Shown here: piece after piece, positions 38,001 through 47,540 of the stretch
Layout of the letters: the number at the start of each line of letters is the position of its first letter
How positions within the stretch are numbered: position 1 is the stretch's first letter
NCBI GenBank assembly: GCA_028583405.1
Contig: CM053256.1
Location: 20,633,534-20,697,533, forward strand
From: Pogonophryne albipinna
Lineage: Eukaryota > Chordata > Actinopteri > Perciformes > Artedidraconidae
Direction of reading: 5' to 3'
DNA: 64,000 nt
Notes under the pieces: generated by a model
What the model was told of the DNA's origin: nothing
Database searches by the model: none
What the model saw: the letters and a program-made list of their open reading frames with translations, nothing else
Position numbers and translations under genes: made by a program

Positions 38001-40263
38001 GCCAGTGTAAAGATAGCTCCTCTTCTTTCTATCTGCTTTACTGCCTTTATGAGTCATGGCTTGTTACCAGACTCAATGTTGTCTGTTCTGTTGGTGCCAG
38101 TTATTAAGGACAAAGCCGGTAAAGTGGGAAGCCTAGATAACTATAGGCCCATAGCGTTAGCCAGCATACTGTCAAAAGTCCTAGAAAGAATTCTGCTGTA
38201 CAGATTAGATGACTTTATTAACTCAACAGATAACCAGTTTGGCTTTAAGGCTAAACATGGCACTGACTTATATACACCTTAAAGGACATGGTTAACAAAT
38301 ATAGAGGTAATAACTCATCAGTTCTTATGTGTTTCATTGATGCTTCTAAAGCCTTTGATCGTGTTAATCATAGGAAGTTATTTGTTAAACTGAGTCAAAG
38401 AGGGGTGCCCAAATACATTGTGAGAATTCTGGTCTACTGGTATGGCCACCAGACTGTGCAAGTCAAATGGGGCAATAGGGTCTCAGCCCCATTTGGGGTT
38501 ACAGTAGCAATGGTGTCAGACAAGGTGGAATTTTGTCCCCAGTTCTTTTTAATTGATAATCTGTCCAAGCGACTGAAAGCCTGTAATACTGGATGCATGA
38601 TTGGTAGTACTCTAGTGAACCGTATGCAGATTATCTTGTTGTGCTGAGTCCATCTAGCGCTGGTCTTCAGTAGCTCCTTACTGTTTGTTCTGTGTATGGT
38701 GTGGAACATGACATCAAATACAACATCAGTGCTGTTGTGATCTTTAGAACCAAAGAGGATAAATGTCTAAAATGTCCTGATTTTAAATTGTCTGATATTA
38801 ATCTTAGTGTCTGTAATAAGTTAAAATATCTTGGACACTTTATTACAGAACAAATTACAGATGATGAAGATATTTATAGGCAATGCTGCATGATGTATAC
38901 ACAAGCAAACATTCTCCTACGTAAGTTTAGTGCATGTACAGATGGAGTGAAGATGTCTATTTTCAGAGCATATTGTACACCACTCTATACTGCACATTTG
39001 TGGTCAAACTACAGAAAAGCAACGTCAAGTAGCTTATAGTGATGCCATGAGAATATTGCTGAAGAGACCTCGATGGTCTAGTGCAAGTGAAATGTTTGTG
39101 GCTGCAGGAGTCAATACTCTACAAGCTGTTTTAAGAAATCTCATTTATAGATGTATTTGCCGGCTTAATGACTCTGATAATGAAATCCTCTTGGCCTTAT
39201 CGAACATAAGGTTTAGTACTACACGCTACCAATCACAGCTGTGGAGACATTGGTATAGTTGTCTCTTTGTAGGACACTGATTTAAATTCTTCTTCTTTTT
39301 ATGCTGTGTATGTCATTTATTATATGTAATGTATTATATGTAATGTCTTGTCTTTTATCTATGTAATGTCTTGTCTTTTATCTGGACCCTGAGTCTGTAA
39401 TAAAGTTTTGATTGATTGATATTTTAATGGGCTGCTCCAGTTGCCTGAGCTGAAGCATTTTCTAGCTTGTATTGCCTACATCTGGACGTGAATTAGCATT
39501 ATTCTTTGATCAATTTGTCATAATTTTTGTTTGAAGCATGTTAGAGATGACTTCTTGGATACATTTTATCCATAGATGGCACTCCTTTTAAACAGACTTC
39601 TATTAGGGTATGGAGCTATGGTCAAACAACAAAATCTAAATAACCTGTTTCTAGTGTAATGAAAAAAGTAAACATAACATGACCAAAAAAGGGGAAATAA
39701 ACTGTATATAAATGTGTGCGGAAATGTTGGCTAGCTAGCTTGTGTTTCTTCATATCTGTCTATTTCAAGTTACTAACTGTATTGATACTTAGTCATATTA
39801 ACTTAAAATGTATGTCAATGTTGTTATTGTAAGTTTAAAGTGTATTTTAAAAGAAGTAAGCTAAATACTGACTTCATAAGAAAACATTTGATTTAATACC
39901 ATTCTAGGTTTCATTGCTTCATCCCTACAAGGTCTGGCACAGCTCTCGCTAATGTTAGCAATATGCTATGTGCTTTGATAATGTGATGCAAATGTATGGT
40001 TGTCACAGATTCAGTGCATCAATATAACCATATTATAATACCATATACAAATGTTCATGTGTTCACCTCACTTGTATCTAATTGAAAAATATATTTTTCA
40101 CTTTCAGACCCGTCAAGCCAATCGCGTTGGGAACCAGATGGAGGCGGAGCACAACAGCAAGTGGGCCCGTATCCTGAACCACGTGGGCCTGGGGATCGGT
40201 ATCGGCGTCACCGTCCTATCCATCATCTTCTACGTGGTTGTGCTCAATATGCATAACAACTAA
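14097..40263 (+). CDS. CD225/dispanin-family proline-rich transmembrane protein (three coding exons)
   Basis: Coding exons are 14097-14243, 15178-15387 and 40108-40263, all phase 0 with good splice sites, encoding 170 aa. Residues 1-90 are Pro/Tyr/Gln-rich with a PPPPY motif at about 25-29 (a WW-domain ligand type). From about residue 98 the CD225 domain follows: a first hydrophobic segment with a triple-Cys MLCCCLPLGIAA core (Cys of this kind are palmitoylated in IFITM relatives), the intracellular loop with R, N, G and A-x(3)-S-K-W-A, and a second helix with a GLGIGIG run, ending NMHNN. Family members are two-hydrophobic-segment membrane proteins (IFITM, PRRT1, SYNDIG groups) acting at the plasma membrane, vesicles or synapse. 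I place it nearest PRRT1-like dispanins without naming an orthologue. An inverted CCAAT box (ATTGG, 13962-13966) lies 130 bp before the ATG. Intron 2 is 24,720 bp and full of transposons. Confidence 0.88.
14690..14921 (+). mobile_element. Probable LINE 3'-end remnant in intron 1
   Basis: A T-rich stretch with repeated ACTATTTGACT-like units runs into TTGCACTGTTGGAGGAACC and ends at AATAAAAGCCTTGAACC. This resembles the 3' untranslated ends of fish LINEs. No coding part remains. It lies between exons 1 and 2 of the dispanin-type gene. Confidence 0.4.
15388..18136. other. Start of dispanin intron 2; nothing recognised
   Basis: AT-rich intronic sequence without recognisable exons or paired termini. 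The open frames are short and have no family resemblance. Confidence 0.4.
18137..19999. mobile_element. 1.86-kb element with terminal and long internal inverted repeats
   Basis: The outer ends pair: GGCCACGTTTACACAGAGAC at 18137 against GTCTCCGTGTAAACGTGGCC ending at 19999. Inside these, about 330-bp arms (roughly 18240-18570 and 19575-19880) are near-perfect reverse complements. They carry a repeated CGTGTTCACCAACACGATTT motif and a segment that reads as the same peptide from both arms. The roughly 1-kb centre is AT-rich and non-coding. No convincing target duplication was found. This is a non-autonomous foldback-like DNA element. Confidence 0.75.
20000..21761. other. Intronic sequence, nothing recognised
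   Basis: Part of dispanin intron 2. It has no paired termini, no repeat family I know and no exon-like frame. The stretch 20960-21304 is open on the reverse strand, but the peptide has no recognisable domain. Confidence 0.4.
22230..24106. mobile_element. Non-autonomous hAT element nested in the 21762-24419 element
   Basis: Termini are CAGAGATG and CATCTCTG. The 8-bp duplication CTAACCGG lies at 22222-22229 and 24107-24114, diagnostic of hAT. Subterminal regions carry many CAAGTC/GAGTCC repeats in both orientations, candidate transposase binding clusters. A LINE- or SINE-tail-like stretch (ACTTTATTAATCCCC, about 22668) and a complete TTAA-flanked miniature element (23662-23948) lie inside. 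No transposase remains. Confidence 0.88.
23662..23948 (+). mobile_element. TTAA-flanked miniature element (family A, complete copy)
   Basis: Termini of about 38 bp, starting AGGTGGGGTAGGTAAGTTTG and ending with the exact complement, are bounded by TTAA on each side (23658-23661 and 23949-23952). This matches piggyBac- or Kolobok-type insertion. It is 287 bp and non-coding. It shares the ATATTCCATGGAATGCTC interior with copies at 11514, 35877 and 63800. It lies inside the hAT at 22230-24106. Confidence 0.85.
24750..25311 (-). mobile_element. 3' LTR of the Gypsy-type element
   Basis: Read on the - strand the block starts TGTGACGGAG and ends CCCCGTCACA, so it has TG...CA ends with an 8-bp inverted terminus. 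Directly upstream on that strand is a purine run (GGGGAGGGAGAGGATAA), the expected polypurine tract. The block follows the end of the integrase-side coding region. It contains a TG microsatellite (about 25205-25262). No matching 5' LTR was found near 34.3-35.5 kb. Confidence 0.65.
25312..29336 (-). pseudogene. Decayed Gypsy-type pol: protease, reverse transcriptase, RNase H, integrase
   Basis: Read on the - strand, an aspartic protease signature (ADTGAQSDLW) comes first. The reverse transcriptase follows, with a TVDLSPLNK block and a CVDD catalytic box where YVDD is usual, then RNase H with TDHKPL. Next come the integrase zinc-binding region (H-x-H then CADC) and an integrase core with a GRAEVAVKTAKR-type block. 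This order (RNase H before integrase) is that of Metaviridae/Gypsy retrotransposons. The frame is broken at about 27456 (shift), at 27190-27192 (in-frame TGA inside RNase H), at a G run near 26469-26475 (shift) and again near 25950. The copy is dead. Codons are much more GC-rich than the flanking intron. Confidence 0.85.
29702..30768. mobile_element. Inverted-repeat element nested in the 29343-32504 element
   Basis: The left end CCAGACCCGGCGGCA pairs with the right end TGACGCCGGGTCTGG. TCACAT flanks both sides (29696-29701 and 30769-30774). The ends continue into GGGCGGGC-rich inverted sequence. It is 1,067 bp with no protein-coding resemblance. G runs near 29803-29821 suggest unstable sequence. 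Confidence 0.8.
30902..32124. mobile_element. hAT-type miniature element with expanded internal tandem array
   Basis: It starts CACTGGTGTAAAGTAAC and ends ATACCACCTG. The 8-bp duplication TTTATAGC lies at 30894-30901 and 32125-32132. The AAGTAC/TACTTCTACT-rich interior is characteristic of a common fish hAT-derived miniature family. The right half is dominated by a tandem array. It is nested inside the 29343-32504 element. Confidence 0.88.
31422..32097. repeat. About 33-bp tandem array, roughly 20 units
   Basis: The unit is close to TACTTCTACTTTTACTCAAG followed by TACAAGATCTGAG. Copies differ by single bases (ACATCTG or ACCTGAG variants) and some lack part of the unit. The unit is the normal single-copy end of this hAT family, here amplified. 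The open frames of Tyr/Phe/Ser repeats on one strand and Ser/Arg/Leu repeats on the other come from the 33-bp period and are not genes. Confidence 0.9.
32511..33185 (-). pseudogene. Gypsy-type gag remnant
   Basis: On the - strand the frame opens at an ATG at 33183-33185 with MVVVGCPVPGCEFESEDLSE, a CxxxxC-like start. It continues after a shift near 32910-32980 into a region with LRQERDETFRAFAARVRGKA and a conserved-looking Cys pair, typical of the helical gag of Gypsy relatives. It then runs into the DNA transposon at 32504 and resumes in register at 29336 with a Pro/Thr-rich linker and a Cys-containing segment ahead of the protease. Gag and pol are therefore two parts of one element split by insertion. 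Confidence 0.7.
33345..33953 (-). pseudogene. Truncated hAT transposase N-terminus with BED-type zinc finger
   Basis: The 202-residue frame has an acidic/Gly-rich start, then a nuclear-localisation-like PSKKKR. A BED-type finger follows: W-V-K-P, F-C-T-L-C, then D-L-K-Q-H-A-G-T-E-M-H at about residues 54-96. It continues into a region like the start of fish hAT transposases and stops at VAAGEEVE. The RNase-H-like catalytic core and dimerisation domain are missing. The frame is intact over its length, so it could still make a DNA-binding fragment. I infer a deletion derivative. Confidence 0.7.
34202..34268. repeat. 19-bp tandem repeat near hAT right end
   Basis: Three to four units of AATACGGGGCGTCCCGGCT lie directly inside the right terminus of the hAT element. 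Repeated subterminal motifs of this sort are typical transposase binding sites. Confidence 0.85.
34292..35289. other. Gypsy leader remnant and unresolved repeat sequence
   Basis: 34292-34560 continues the leader of the Gypsy-type element read on the - strand; no LTR end is visible. From about 34565 the sequence is repeat-like: GGCTCTTT motifs near both 34590 and 35230-35270, and an end reading CCATCATTCCCATCACTA at about 35267-35284 that resembles a hAT terminus. No matching left terminus or duplication was found. A LINE- or SINE-tail-like CAAGGCAAGGCAACTTTATT lies at about 35003. Confidence 0.35.
35293..35548 (-). mobile_element. tRNA-derived SINE
   Basis: Read on the - strand, a polymerase III A box (TGGCGCAGTGGTTAGAGCG, 35538-35520) is followed 27 bp later by a B box (GTTCGAAACC, 35492-35483). 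The body contains the TTGGGCAAGACACTCTACCC block common in fish SINEs. The 3' tail reads AAGCGCTTTGAGCACCTGTA into CCATTATTATTATT, like a LINE-derived tail with ATT repeats. It lies inside the 24.5-35.8 kb nest. Confidence 0.75.
35877..36257 (-). mobile_element. TTAA-type miniature element (family A, inverted copy)
   Basis: The ends TAAAGGTAGGGTAGGTAA and TTACCTACCCTACCTTTAA bound a 380-bp copy in the opposite orientation to those at 11514 and 23662. It includes the ATATTCCATGGAATGCTC-type core near its right end. It lies just outside the 24.5-35.8 kb nest. Confidence 0.8.
36390..39419 (+). pseudogene. Decayed LINE: APE-type endonuclease plus reverse transcriptase
   Basis: 36528-36767 encodes the start of an AP-type endonuclease (CDILCMQETFLEKLN). 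After a frameshift, 36801-38282 continues it with VIGDMNADISD and SWLDHCI...TTDHIPVAM, then enters the reverse transcriptase (SLDNYRPIALASILSKVLER). Further shifts near 38280 and 38560 lead to IDASKAFDRVNH and a degenerate catalytic box (YADY for YADD at about 38627). C-terminal frames run to 39280. The element ends AATAAAGTTTTGATTGATTGA, a short TTGA-repeat tail. The endonuclease type and lack of LTRs place it in the CR1/L2/Jockey range, clade unassigned. The 5' boundary is uncertain. It lies in dispanin intron 2. Confidence 0.82.
39420..40107. other. End of dispanin intron 2, nothing recognised
   Basis: AT-rich sequence leading to the exon 3 acceptor at 40107. No repeat termini or exon candidates were seen. 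Confidence 0.4.
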
Positions 40264-41137
40264 ACATATTTTCAGTCCCCACTCTCATTCTACATTAGAT
40301 TTTCAGAGCACACCACATAGGTAGTGGTCAAAAAAGATTTTGGTAACAATTGTATTGATATTTAAATAAAAAATGTATGGCCTTGTAATCCATTACTCTA
40401 AAACACTGTAGAGAGTAACGACAACAAGATTCCAAAGATTCATATTTCTTCAGCCTGTTGTTGTGTTTGAGATTTATTTTCTATGAAACGTTAAACATCA
40501 TCATGTTTTGGTTGTAAAATATGTTTCAAAATCGATGCCTTAAAAGTTCAGCCATAGGCTAATGTTGCTTCAACCTGCACAAAGACTTCCACTCAAGTAT
40601 TATACCAAGACTTATATTTCATGTTCAAATAGCAAAAGATTATCAAAACTGTGTCAAATTTCATTTGTGGTTATTGTTTTGCAATTGAAAAGGATTTGTC
40701 TGATTGTCCGATGGGCTAAATATAGCTGCCCTTTCAAAAGATTTGTTGACTGTAAATATGTATTAACACTCTTAAAAGTATGCTAAAGTAGAATGACATT
40801 TTTAGACTTAAAAATGAAATGCTGAAGAAGTAAAAGATGAAATGATGAGCCTGTGTGTGTATCTGATCGAGTGCACACTAAAAGGGATCTACTCTTTTTT
40901 CGGTCATATTAGGATTGAACCAAAGCTCTCTTTTTAATTCCAGCTAAACAGGAATTCAAAGCTTCACAAAACGTGGCGACAGTGGTGCCAAAATGGCTGA
41001 TGCAGCCAATGGTTCCATCAGTGGCTCTATTTTAAAAGCATATTGTGTAAGAGATGATATTGTTTGTCATGTAATGTCTGTATGTGCTTTTCTTAACCAA
41101 AGCCAAATAATTTGACTGTATACCAGATTTCTTTTTA

Positions 41138-41143
41138 AATAAA
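41138..41143 (+). terminator. Candidate polyadenylation signal of the dispanin-type gene
   Basis: AATAAA lies about 875 bp after the stop codon. An earlier AATAAA at 40365-40370, about 100 bp after the stop, is an alternative proximal site. The sequence between them is AT-rich with no element boundaries, as expected for a 3' UTR. Confidence 0.5.
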
Positions 41144-42713
41144 GTATATTAAATGAAAGAAACACTTGTGCTGTCTGTAGAAGATGATATCTCAATGTAC
41201 ACTGAAGTCATTTATTTCCTGTAATCACATGAAAAAGCACCTCTGTTTCCATTTAAATAATTAAATAAAGGTAACAAAAGGTATGTTTGTCTCTGTAAAA
41301 AGTGGTTCTTACGTTAGAGGGTAGGAAAAATGGGCTCCCTGCCAGTTTCAGGTATAGGTTCAGGTCTTATCAAAGTATTTCATTTCATTTATATGATAAT
41401 AGATCATTTTAGTGTCCCTTCTGGTTTTCAATCGCATTAGGATTGTTAAAACAGCAACCAAATCCACCAGACTCCTTTGTCAAAAACAGTCTTACAGAAA
41501 ACAACTTGCTGGTTTACTACTTCCTACCTTTTTTTTCTTGTTAGCGTGTTTGTGTTTATATAATTACTGCTTTTGGTCAAAGGAGTAATATCTGGTATGT
41601 GCTGCCACGGTCAAAAGCAGCATTTCTTTGCTTCCTTCTATCTATTTTCTTTTTCATAACATCCACCATGTACTGTCGGTAATGTACTGAAAAAAAGCTG
41701 TCCTATTCCTTTTTTAAGTTCATTCTTTGTGGTATTAAAACATCTTACAAAAGCCTTAAGGGACAAAGCAGAAACCCAGCTATTAAAGAAAAATCATTTT
41801 CATAGTGAACATGAGTAGAGAAATATCAGCACAGCCAAATATTTGGGAGTCATACTGAAACTATTCTCCAAGGCTGTTACAGTAAATGTTTTGCCTCCAT
41901 TTCATGCCCGCCCAGCCCCACCCTCTCTTCCTCCTTTTCATTCCATTTGTTTCCCTTTATGGATGTCCTGCAATAACCTTGAAGGGAAAATTACTGGCAT
42001 CATTTTCTTTTATCATCTAACATAGCGCATTATTGACCTCATTAATTGAAGCCACGTTTATTACTGGAACATACCGGCTTCCCATCAACAGTTTCCTATT
42101 GGTTTTAATTATATCATCATTTACTTTCATGTTGTAGCTCTTTGTTTGGAGTCAGAAATGAGCATCTGACATGTTGAATTGTCTTCTTAAAATGTCTGCT
42201 CTAGATTTAGATGTTGATATAATAAAGTACTGCAACTCGATTGTTGAAACTTTTCAGGGGAAATTATTCACCACTAAACAAAAAAATATCTAAATTAAAA
42301 ATATATAAAAATAATATGGGATCGTTTTGAGTTTTTTGAAGGCATTTTTTCAGGGTAATATTGAGACTTTCATCTAATGACCGATTGCCTGCTGCTTGTG
42401 TATTATTTTGCACTCTGTTTATATTTCAAAAGCCCATGTAAGGACAAGCATTGCCTATGAGTTTAAGCTATAAATGGACATGTTTCTTCTTCTTCTTCCT
42501 CCTCCTCCTCCTCCTCCTCCTCCTCCTCCTCCTCCTCCTCAGTGCTTCAGTAAAGCACAGTTGTCCATGATTTAATAATGATCTGCAGGCCTGGATCATC
42601 TGCCTGGAATCCATCAATAAAAACCAATATGTTGTCAATTACCTCTAACTGATCCACCACAGGCCGAGGCAGCATGCATCTGATGAGAACTGCTTCACAA
42701 AAGGGGGGAAAAG
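41144..42713. other. Intergenic, no gene seen
   Basis: AT-rich intergenic sequence downstream of the dispanin gene. A CTT/TCC triplet microsatellite at about 42484-42540 is the only structured feature. Confidence 0.45.
42484..42540. repeat. (TCC)n microsatellite with CTT lead-in
   Basis: Four CTT units run into about fifteen uninterrupted TCC units. Confidence 0.9.
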
Positions 42714-42715
42714 TA

Positions 42716-44180
42716 TGGGCTCAGAACAGTCTCATAATACCCACATGCACACAGAAGGATTCACACTTGTATTTCATGATCCGCAAAAGGATTCAAACTT
42801 GTATTTCCGGATCCACACTTGTGTTTTTCAATGCACACACAAATGTGTTCCGTTTCATATACATGTAAATAAAATCCAATTACAGAAAAAAGTTTTACAT
42901 ATGTATTTTTGATCCTCACATATTTGTTTTCCGTTTAAAACCTCTGCACCTGCAAACAAAACCGCTTTCTGTGCACGGATCGCTGTGCATTCGTGTGTGG
43001 GTTTTTTGAGACTCCCCTGACGGTCACCCGATTCGTACTTGTAATTTTTTCTATCTATAGCCAATCAGATGTCTCCTCAATTCTAAGCCAATCACATGAG
43101 CGCGCACCCCACGAGGGTAGATTTCTTGCGTTCATGACGTAGCGCTTCATGTACGCATTTTGCGCTGTCCGGAGCTGACAGGTCCATGGAGCCTGCCTGC
43201 AGGCACTAATCTCAGGACACCTCCACTCCCAGTACAGCGCCACTTTCCGAACAGGAAATGCACGCAAATACAAGCCTTTATATTATTAAGGTACAGCGTC
43301 ACTTTCCGAACCATTGATGAATGCTTGTGTACACAAAAACGGAAGGCAAAACCGTTTTAAATGTGTGTTTCCTGTATGGTGAATACAGCTGCTTTATTTA
43401 TGTCTGTATGAAGTTGTTGTGAGTGTGGAGGAAGCAGCTACAGGTTAGCTTAGCCTAATCGATCAGTGCACTACGAAGCCAGTGCTAGACAGTGAACTGT
43501 CAACGGCGTGGAGCCCGCCGGTCATTATCGGCCGATATTCACTCTTAATAGTTTGAATGGTGCTCTCTATAAAGGCCGATCAGAGAGCTGGATCTGATCG
43601 ATATGGACATAAACGCGAGTGAAGTATAACCGGACGCGAGAGAGAGATCAGATCAGCTGCTGAGTCTGACGGAGACACGCAGCTCTGCATGATCACCTGA
43701 AGCTCCGCCCTCTGTTTAGCGAGCTGACCGGACTGCGTAAAATGCGTATATGAAGTGTCATGAACGCAAGAAATCATACCCTCGTGGGGGCACGCTCATG
43801 TGATTGGCTTAGAATGAAGGAGACATCTGATTGGCTATAGATAGAAAAAATTACAAGTACGAATCGGGTGAGCGTCAGGAGAGTCTCAAAAAACCCACAC
43901 ACGAATGCACAGCGATCCGTGCACAGAAAGCTGTTTGTGTTTGTAGGTGCAGGGGATTTAAACGAAAAACAAATATGTGAGGATCAAAAATACATATGTA
44001 AAACTTTTTTCTGTATTTGGATTTTATTTACATGTATATGAAACGGAACACATTTGTGTGTGCATTGAAAAACACAAGTGTGGATCCGGAAATACAAGTT
44101 TGAATCATTTTGCGGATCATGAAATACAAGTGTGAATCCTTCTGTGTGCATGTGTGTATTATGAGACTGTTCTGAGCCCA
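42716..44180. mobile_element. Foldback element with about 430-bp inverted arms and TA duplication
   Basis: Outer ends TGGGCTCAGAACAGTCTCAT and its complement are flanked by TA (42714-42715 and 44181-44182). The arms (about 42716-43160 and 43740-44180) are near-identical reverse complements with small differences and carry repeated CACTTGTATTTC-like motifs. The roughly 580-bp centre is unrelated unique sequence. A 65-residue open frame appears in both arms but looks like no known protein. It is best read as a long-inverted-repeat, TA-targeting non-autonomous element. Confidence 0.8.
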
Positions 44181-44182
44181 TA

Positions 44183-44689
44183 GAAAGAGGATGTGGTTGG
44201 TTTGACACATAAACAACTGGAATTTACCGTATTACATTTGCCTTGGAAATAGGCCAACGGCATTTGTCAGGTAGCTTGTAGCTTTTTTACCGCTGTGGTC
44301 TTCGGTCTTGTGGTTGCTTCACTCCTCGAGACTCTTCTCAAAACAAGAGAAGAAAAAGCCACACAGTGTGAAACAACACCGAACCTTCACATGATGCCTC
44401 CCGGAAATGTATGACACAATGTGCTTTTAGAAGGGAGACTTTGTCAGCAAATGTTCTCATCTGTATTATAACACAAAAAAAACGATATTGTTCCATACAG
44501 GTACAGATGGAAGTGGCTGATTCAACACAGGGAGGATCAGATCAGCACAGAGGTAAACTGAGGATTTTCCTTTTTTTAAAGCCTTTTATTTGTGCGAATG
44601 CTGAGAGTTCCAGGCGCCCCACCCTGTTCGGCTGTGACCGGACTATGAACCAGGCTCGGGATACTTCAATGTTTATTTAATGATTACGC
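44183..44689. other. Intergenic, nothing recognised
   Basis: No paired termini, exon-like frame or repeat family was identified. Confidence 0.35.
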
Positions 44690-45029
44690 ACTTCCTTCAG
44701 CAGCATTTCCAGTAAGATAAGCAAGGGCTGTGGCAGCAAGAACTCAATCATCTTCCGGCGCAGACTGAAAACTCATCTCTTTCGACTCCACTTCGAGCGA
44801 TAGAACCTACTAACAAAGAATTACTAACAAAGCACTTATATACTAATAAAAGACTGGCTTATCTAAAGCTAGTTGAGTAGCACTTGAAATGTTTTGGCTC
44901 TATGAAGCTGATGTACTTAGGCCTTTATGATTCTGTTTTCTTCAAGTTTGTATCTTCTTGGTCGAATGCACTTATTGTAAGTCGCTTTGGATAAAAGCGT
45001 CAGCTAAATGCAATGTAATGTAATGTAAT
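44690..45029 (+). mobile_element. L2-type LINE 3' end
   Basis: The stretch ends TTGTAAGTCGCTTTGGATAA, then AAAGCGTCAGCTAAATG and a TGTAA tail (three to four units). This is the characteristic 3' end of fish L2-clade LINEs. The upstream part matches the end of the L2 coding region (RLKTHLFRLHFER-like residues readable near 44760-44800). Everything further 5' is missing, as usual for 5'-truncated copies. Confidence 0.75.
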
Positions 45030-45609
45030 CACTATATTATTTCACCAGAAAAATGTAACACACATATATTGATGTTGAAATATATCTATAATAAGTTAGC
45101 AGCCATTAAGAACCGAATACTTGTGTTCATAAACAGTTTAACGCTGCTGCACAACCTCTGCTTCAACAATGTGCAGTCTGCTGCCCCCTAGTGGCCAACA
45201 CCATGTACGGCACACTGAAATAAAGATGGCAGCCATTATAATGAATTGGGCTCTTATTGGGCTGCGTCTCAGGTCGGTTAAATGGAATCCTTGCGTCCCT
45301 CACTTGCGTCGTTTCCCTGCGTTTAGTCCCTCCCACCAGGGAAGCATGGAGAGACGCAAGGAAACCACGAGAAGCAGGGGGCCCTTCTCACTTCTCTTAT
45401 TTTTCATTTCCTCGCTCCTCGGTCTCACCGGAAGTTGATTTGTCTGCGCCATCTTCAATCCTCAGACACTCGCCCCGCCCCCTTACTGTGTATCGCTCAC
45501 TGATTGGACGAGGCAGTGCATGCACTGATCTGATGCTTCTTGACATGAGAGCAGTTTCCCAGCGGAGTGAAGAAAATACATGAACCTCACGGGAGTCACT
45601 CCTCAGTTT

Positions 45610-46345
45610 ATACCGTGTTTTGTTTCAATTAATGTATAATTTAGTTACAAATATGTGATATATTTGAACAACAATACCTGTTTCTCGCTTGAGGCCAGGA
45701 AAAGGCTAGTCACTGTGACCTTTTTACCTGTGCTATGGTGATTTGTTGTATATGAATGCACCTGCCTATTGCCTGAACAAGTTAGATGCCGCCTATCACA
45801 GCGCACTGAGATTTGTCACAAATTGTAAAGCACTTACTCATCACTGTACCCTGTATGCCAAGGCAGGTTTGCCATCACTTACTGTAAAGAGGCTCAGTCA
45901 TTGGTTCACGTTTATTTATAAAGCTTTGTTGGGTAAACTCCCGTATATCTGCTCTCTGATAACACAGAGAGTTGCAAGCAGCTATTGTCTGAGATCGCAT
46001 GATGTAGTATTGTTAGATGTGCCACTGCCAAGAGCAAGGACTGTCTTAGGTAAGACAGCTTTTATGTGCGCAGCTCCACTTGCTTGGAACAATCTTCAGC
46101 AAGAATTGAAACTGAGCAATCTCATTCCTCTGCATGTTTTTAAAGCTAGGCTAAATTAAATGCTTGTTGATACTATGGGCACTTGTAAATGTCTATAACT
46201 ATGTAAATGTATCCTGTAAATATAATGTATAATGTCCTTTATTGTTTTATGTTTCATGTGGAACCTATATGCTGCAGGTCTGCCTTGAAAAGGAGATCTA
46301 TGATCTCAATGGGACCAATCTCGTTAAATAAAGGTTTGAAATTAA
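45610..46345 (+). pseudogene. 5'-truncated LINE: C-terminal part of the reverse transcriptase ORF
   Basis: 45743-46159 encodes a segment with LDAAYHSALRFVTNCKALTH, a SLTVKRLSHW block and APLAWNNLQQELKLSNL, ending at a stop. This is the conserved C-terminal region of a fish non-LTR retrotransposon ORF2. The 3' UTR holds GAGATCTATGATCTCAATGG and ends at TTAAATAAAGGTTTGAAATT. The endonuclease and catalytic reverse transcriptase parts are missing. Confidence 0.72.
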
Positions 46346-47389
46346 ATTAAATGAAACAAAGTGGTCAAAAATCATTTTATTCATTTTTTGGAAACATTTT
46401 CATGATCGCTTTTTTCGTTTTACATTTTCATTTATTGTCATTTCCATTCAGCCAGTCATTAATTAAAATGTTAATTTGCTACATATCCAAACAAACAAAC
46501 AAAGTGTGCAATCCAATGAATGTTAATCTAACTGGGTTTTGATAGATAACATATCTCTTTTTTTTCTCTCAATTATTTTATTTCTATTGTGCACTCTAAT
46601 CAATATTAATCCAACTAATGTTCGTTTATACATTTTAAGAATGACGTTTATCTTTTTTGAGAATGAGTTCTTATTTAATTTTATTTATTTGGGTCTACAA
46701 CAGATGATACAAATGTTTGTGTCAGTAAATGTGTAACAGAGGCGGGGGTGTGTGTGGAAATAACGGGGACAGAGCTGGCTGTCAGACGATCAGCTGTGCA
46801 TCGTCATCACAAACGGACATCGCTTCACTTTGGTCTATGTATGTAATATAAAGTATAACTTATCTATAACAGAGCCAAGATCTCTGTATGACTTTAGTAA
46901 ACTTCTGAATTTAATTAAAAATAAGTGTAAACAACAGTGCAGTACGTCCAGCTAGCTAGTTAGCGTCACATATGTATCCGTATTATTTAACGAAAATGTA
47001 CGTTTTAATGCCCCTTGAGTTTGACGTGTGTGACGTTAGTTAATTTAAAGTAAGTTAAAACCCAATACTCACATTTATTAGTGATTCCTCCGCTCGCTGC
47101 TGCTTTTAAATCCATTCTGCTGGGGAGACCGGAAGCCATTTCATTTGAAAAAAACTCCCTCTTCCCTGCGCGCATTGCACCCTGGGATATGGTAGGCCAC
47201 GGAGTGTACATCAGATGTATCCTTCAATTTGGGGAAAAGTAGGCTGCATTCGTGGGCCGCATTCAGAGGAGTCTCGTCTTTTTTTTATTTATTGGGACAG
47301 CCTTCTTTCGGCGGAAGTGACGTAAGCGGTCTACGAATGCACCCTTCGAAGTATGCAACCCCTGAATTGAGACACGGCCACAGTCTCTC
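46346..47389. other. Intergenic, no gene seen
   Basis: AT-rich sequence to about 46740, then mixed composition. A stretch near 47245-47370 (GCATTCGTGGGCC..., CGGAAGTGACGTAAGC) looks like a miniature-element fragment but lacks a paired end. Confidence 0.35.
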
Positions 47390-47540
47390 ATCATGGGACG
47401 CATACACGCCCAGAGGATGAGAGGTGTGTGTAAGCTGTCCACACGAGGCGTTATGACGGTGCTCGTGGATTTATTATGACCGTGTGTAGGAGGCATATCT
47501 AGAGGAATGCCGCGAGCTCTGCAGTTTATAAACCAATAGG

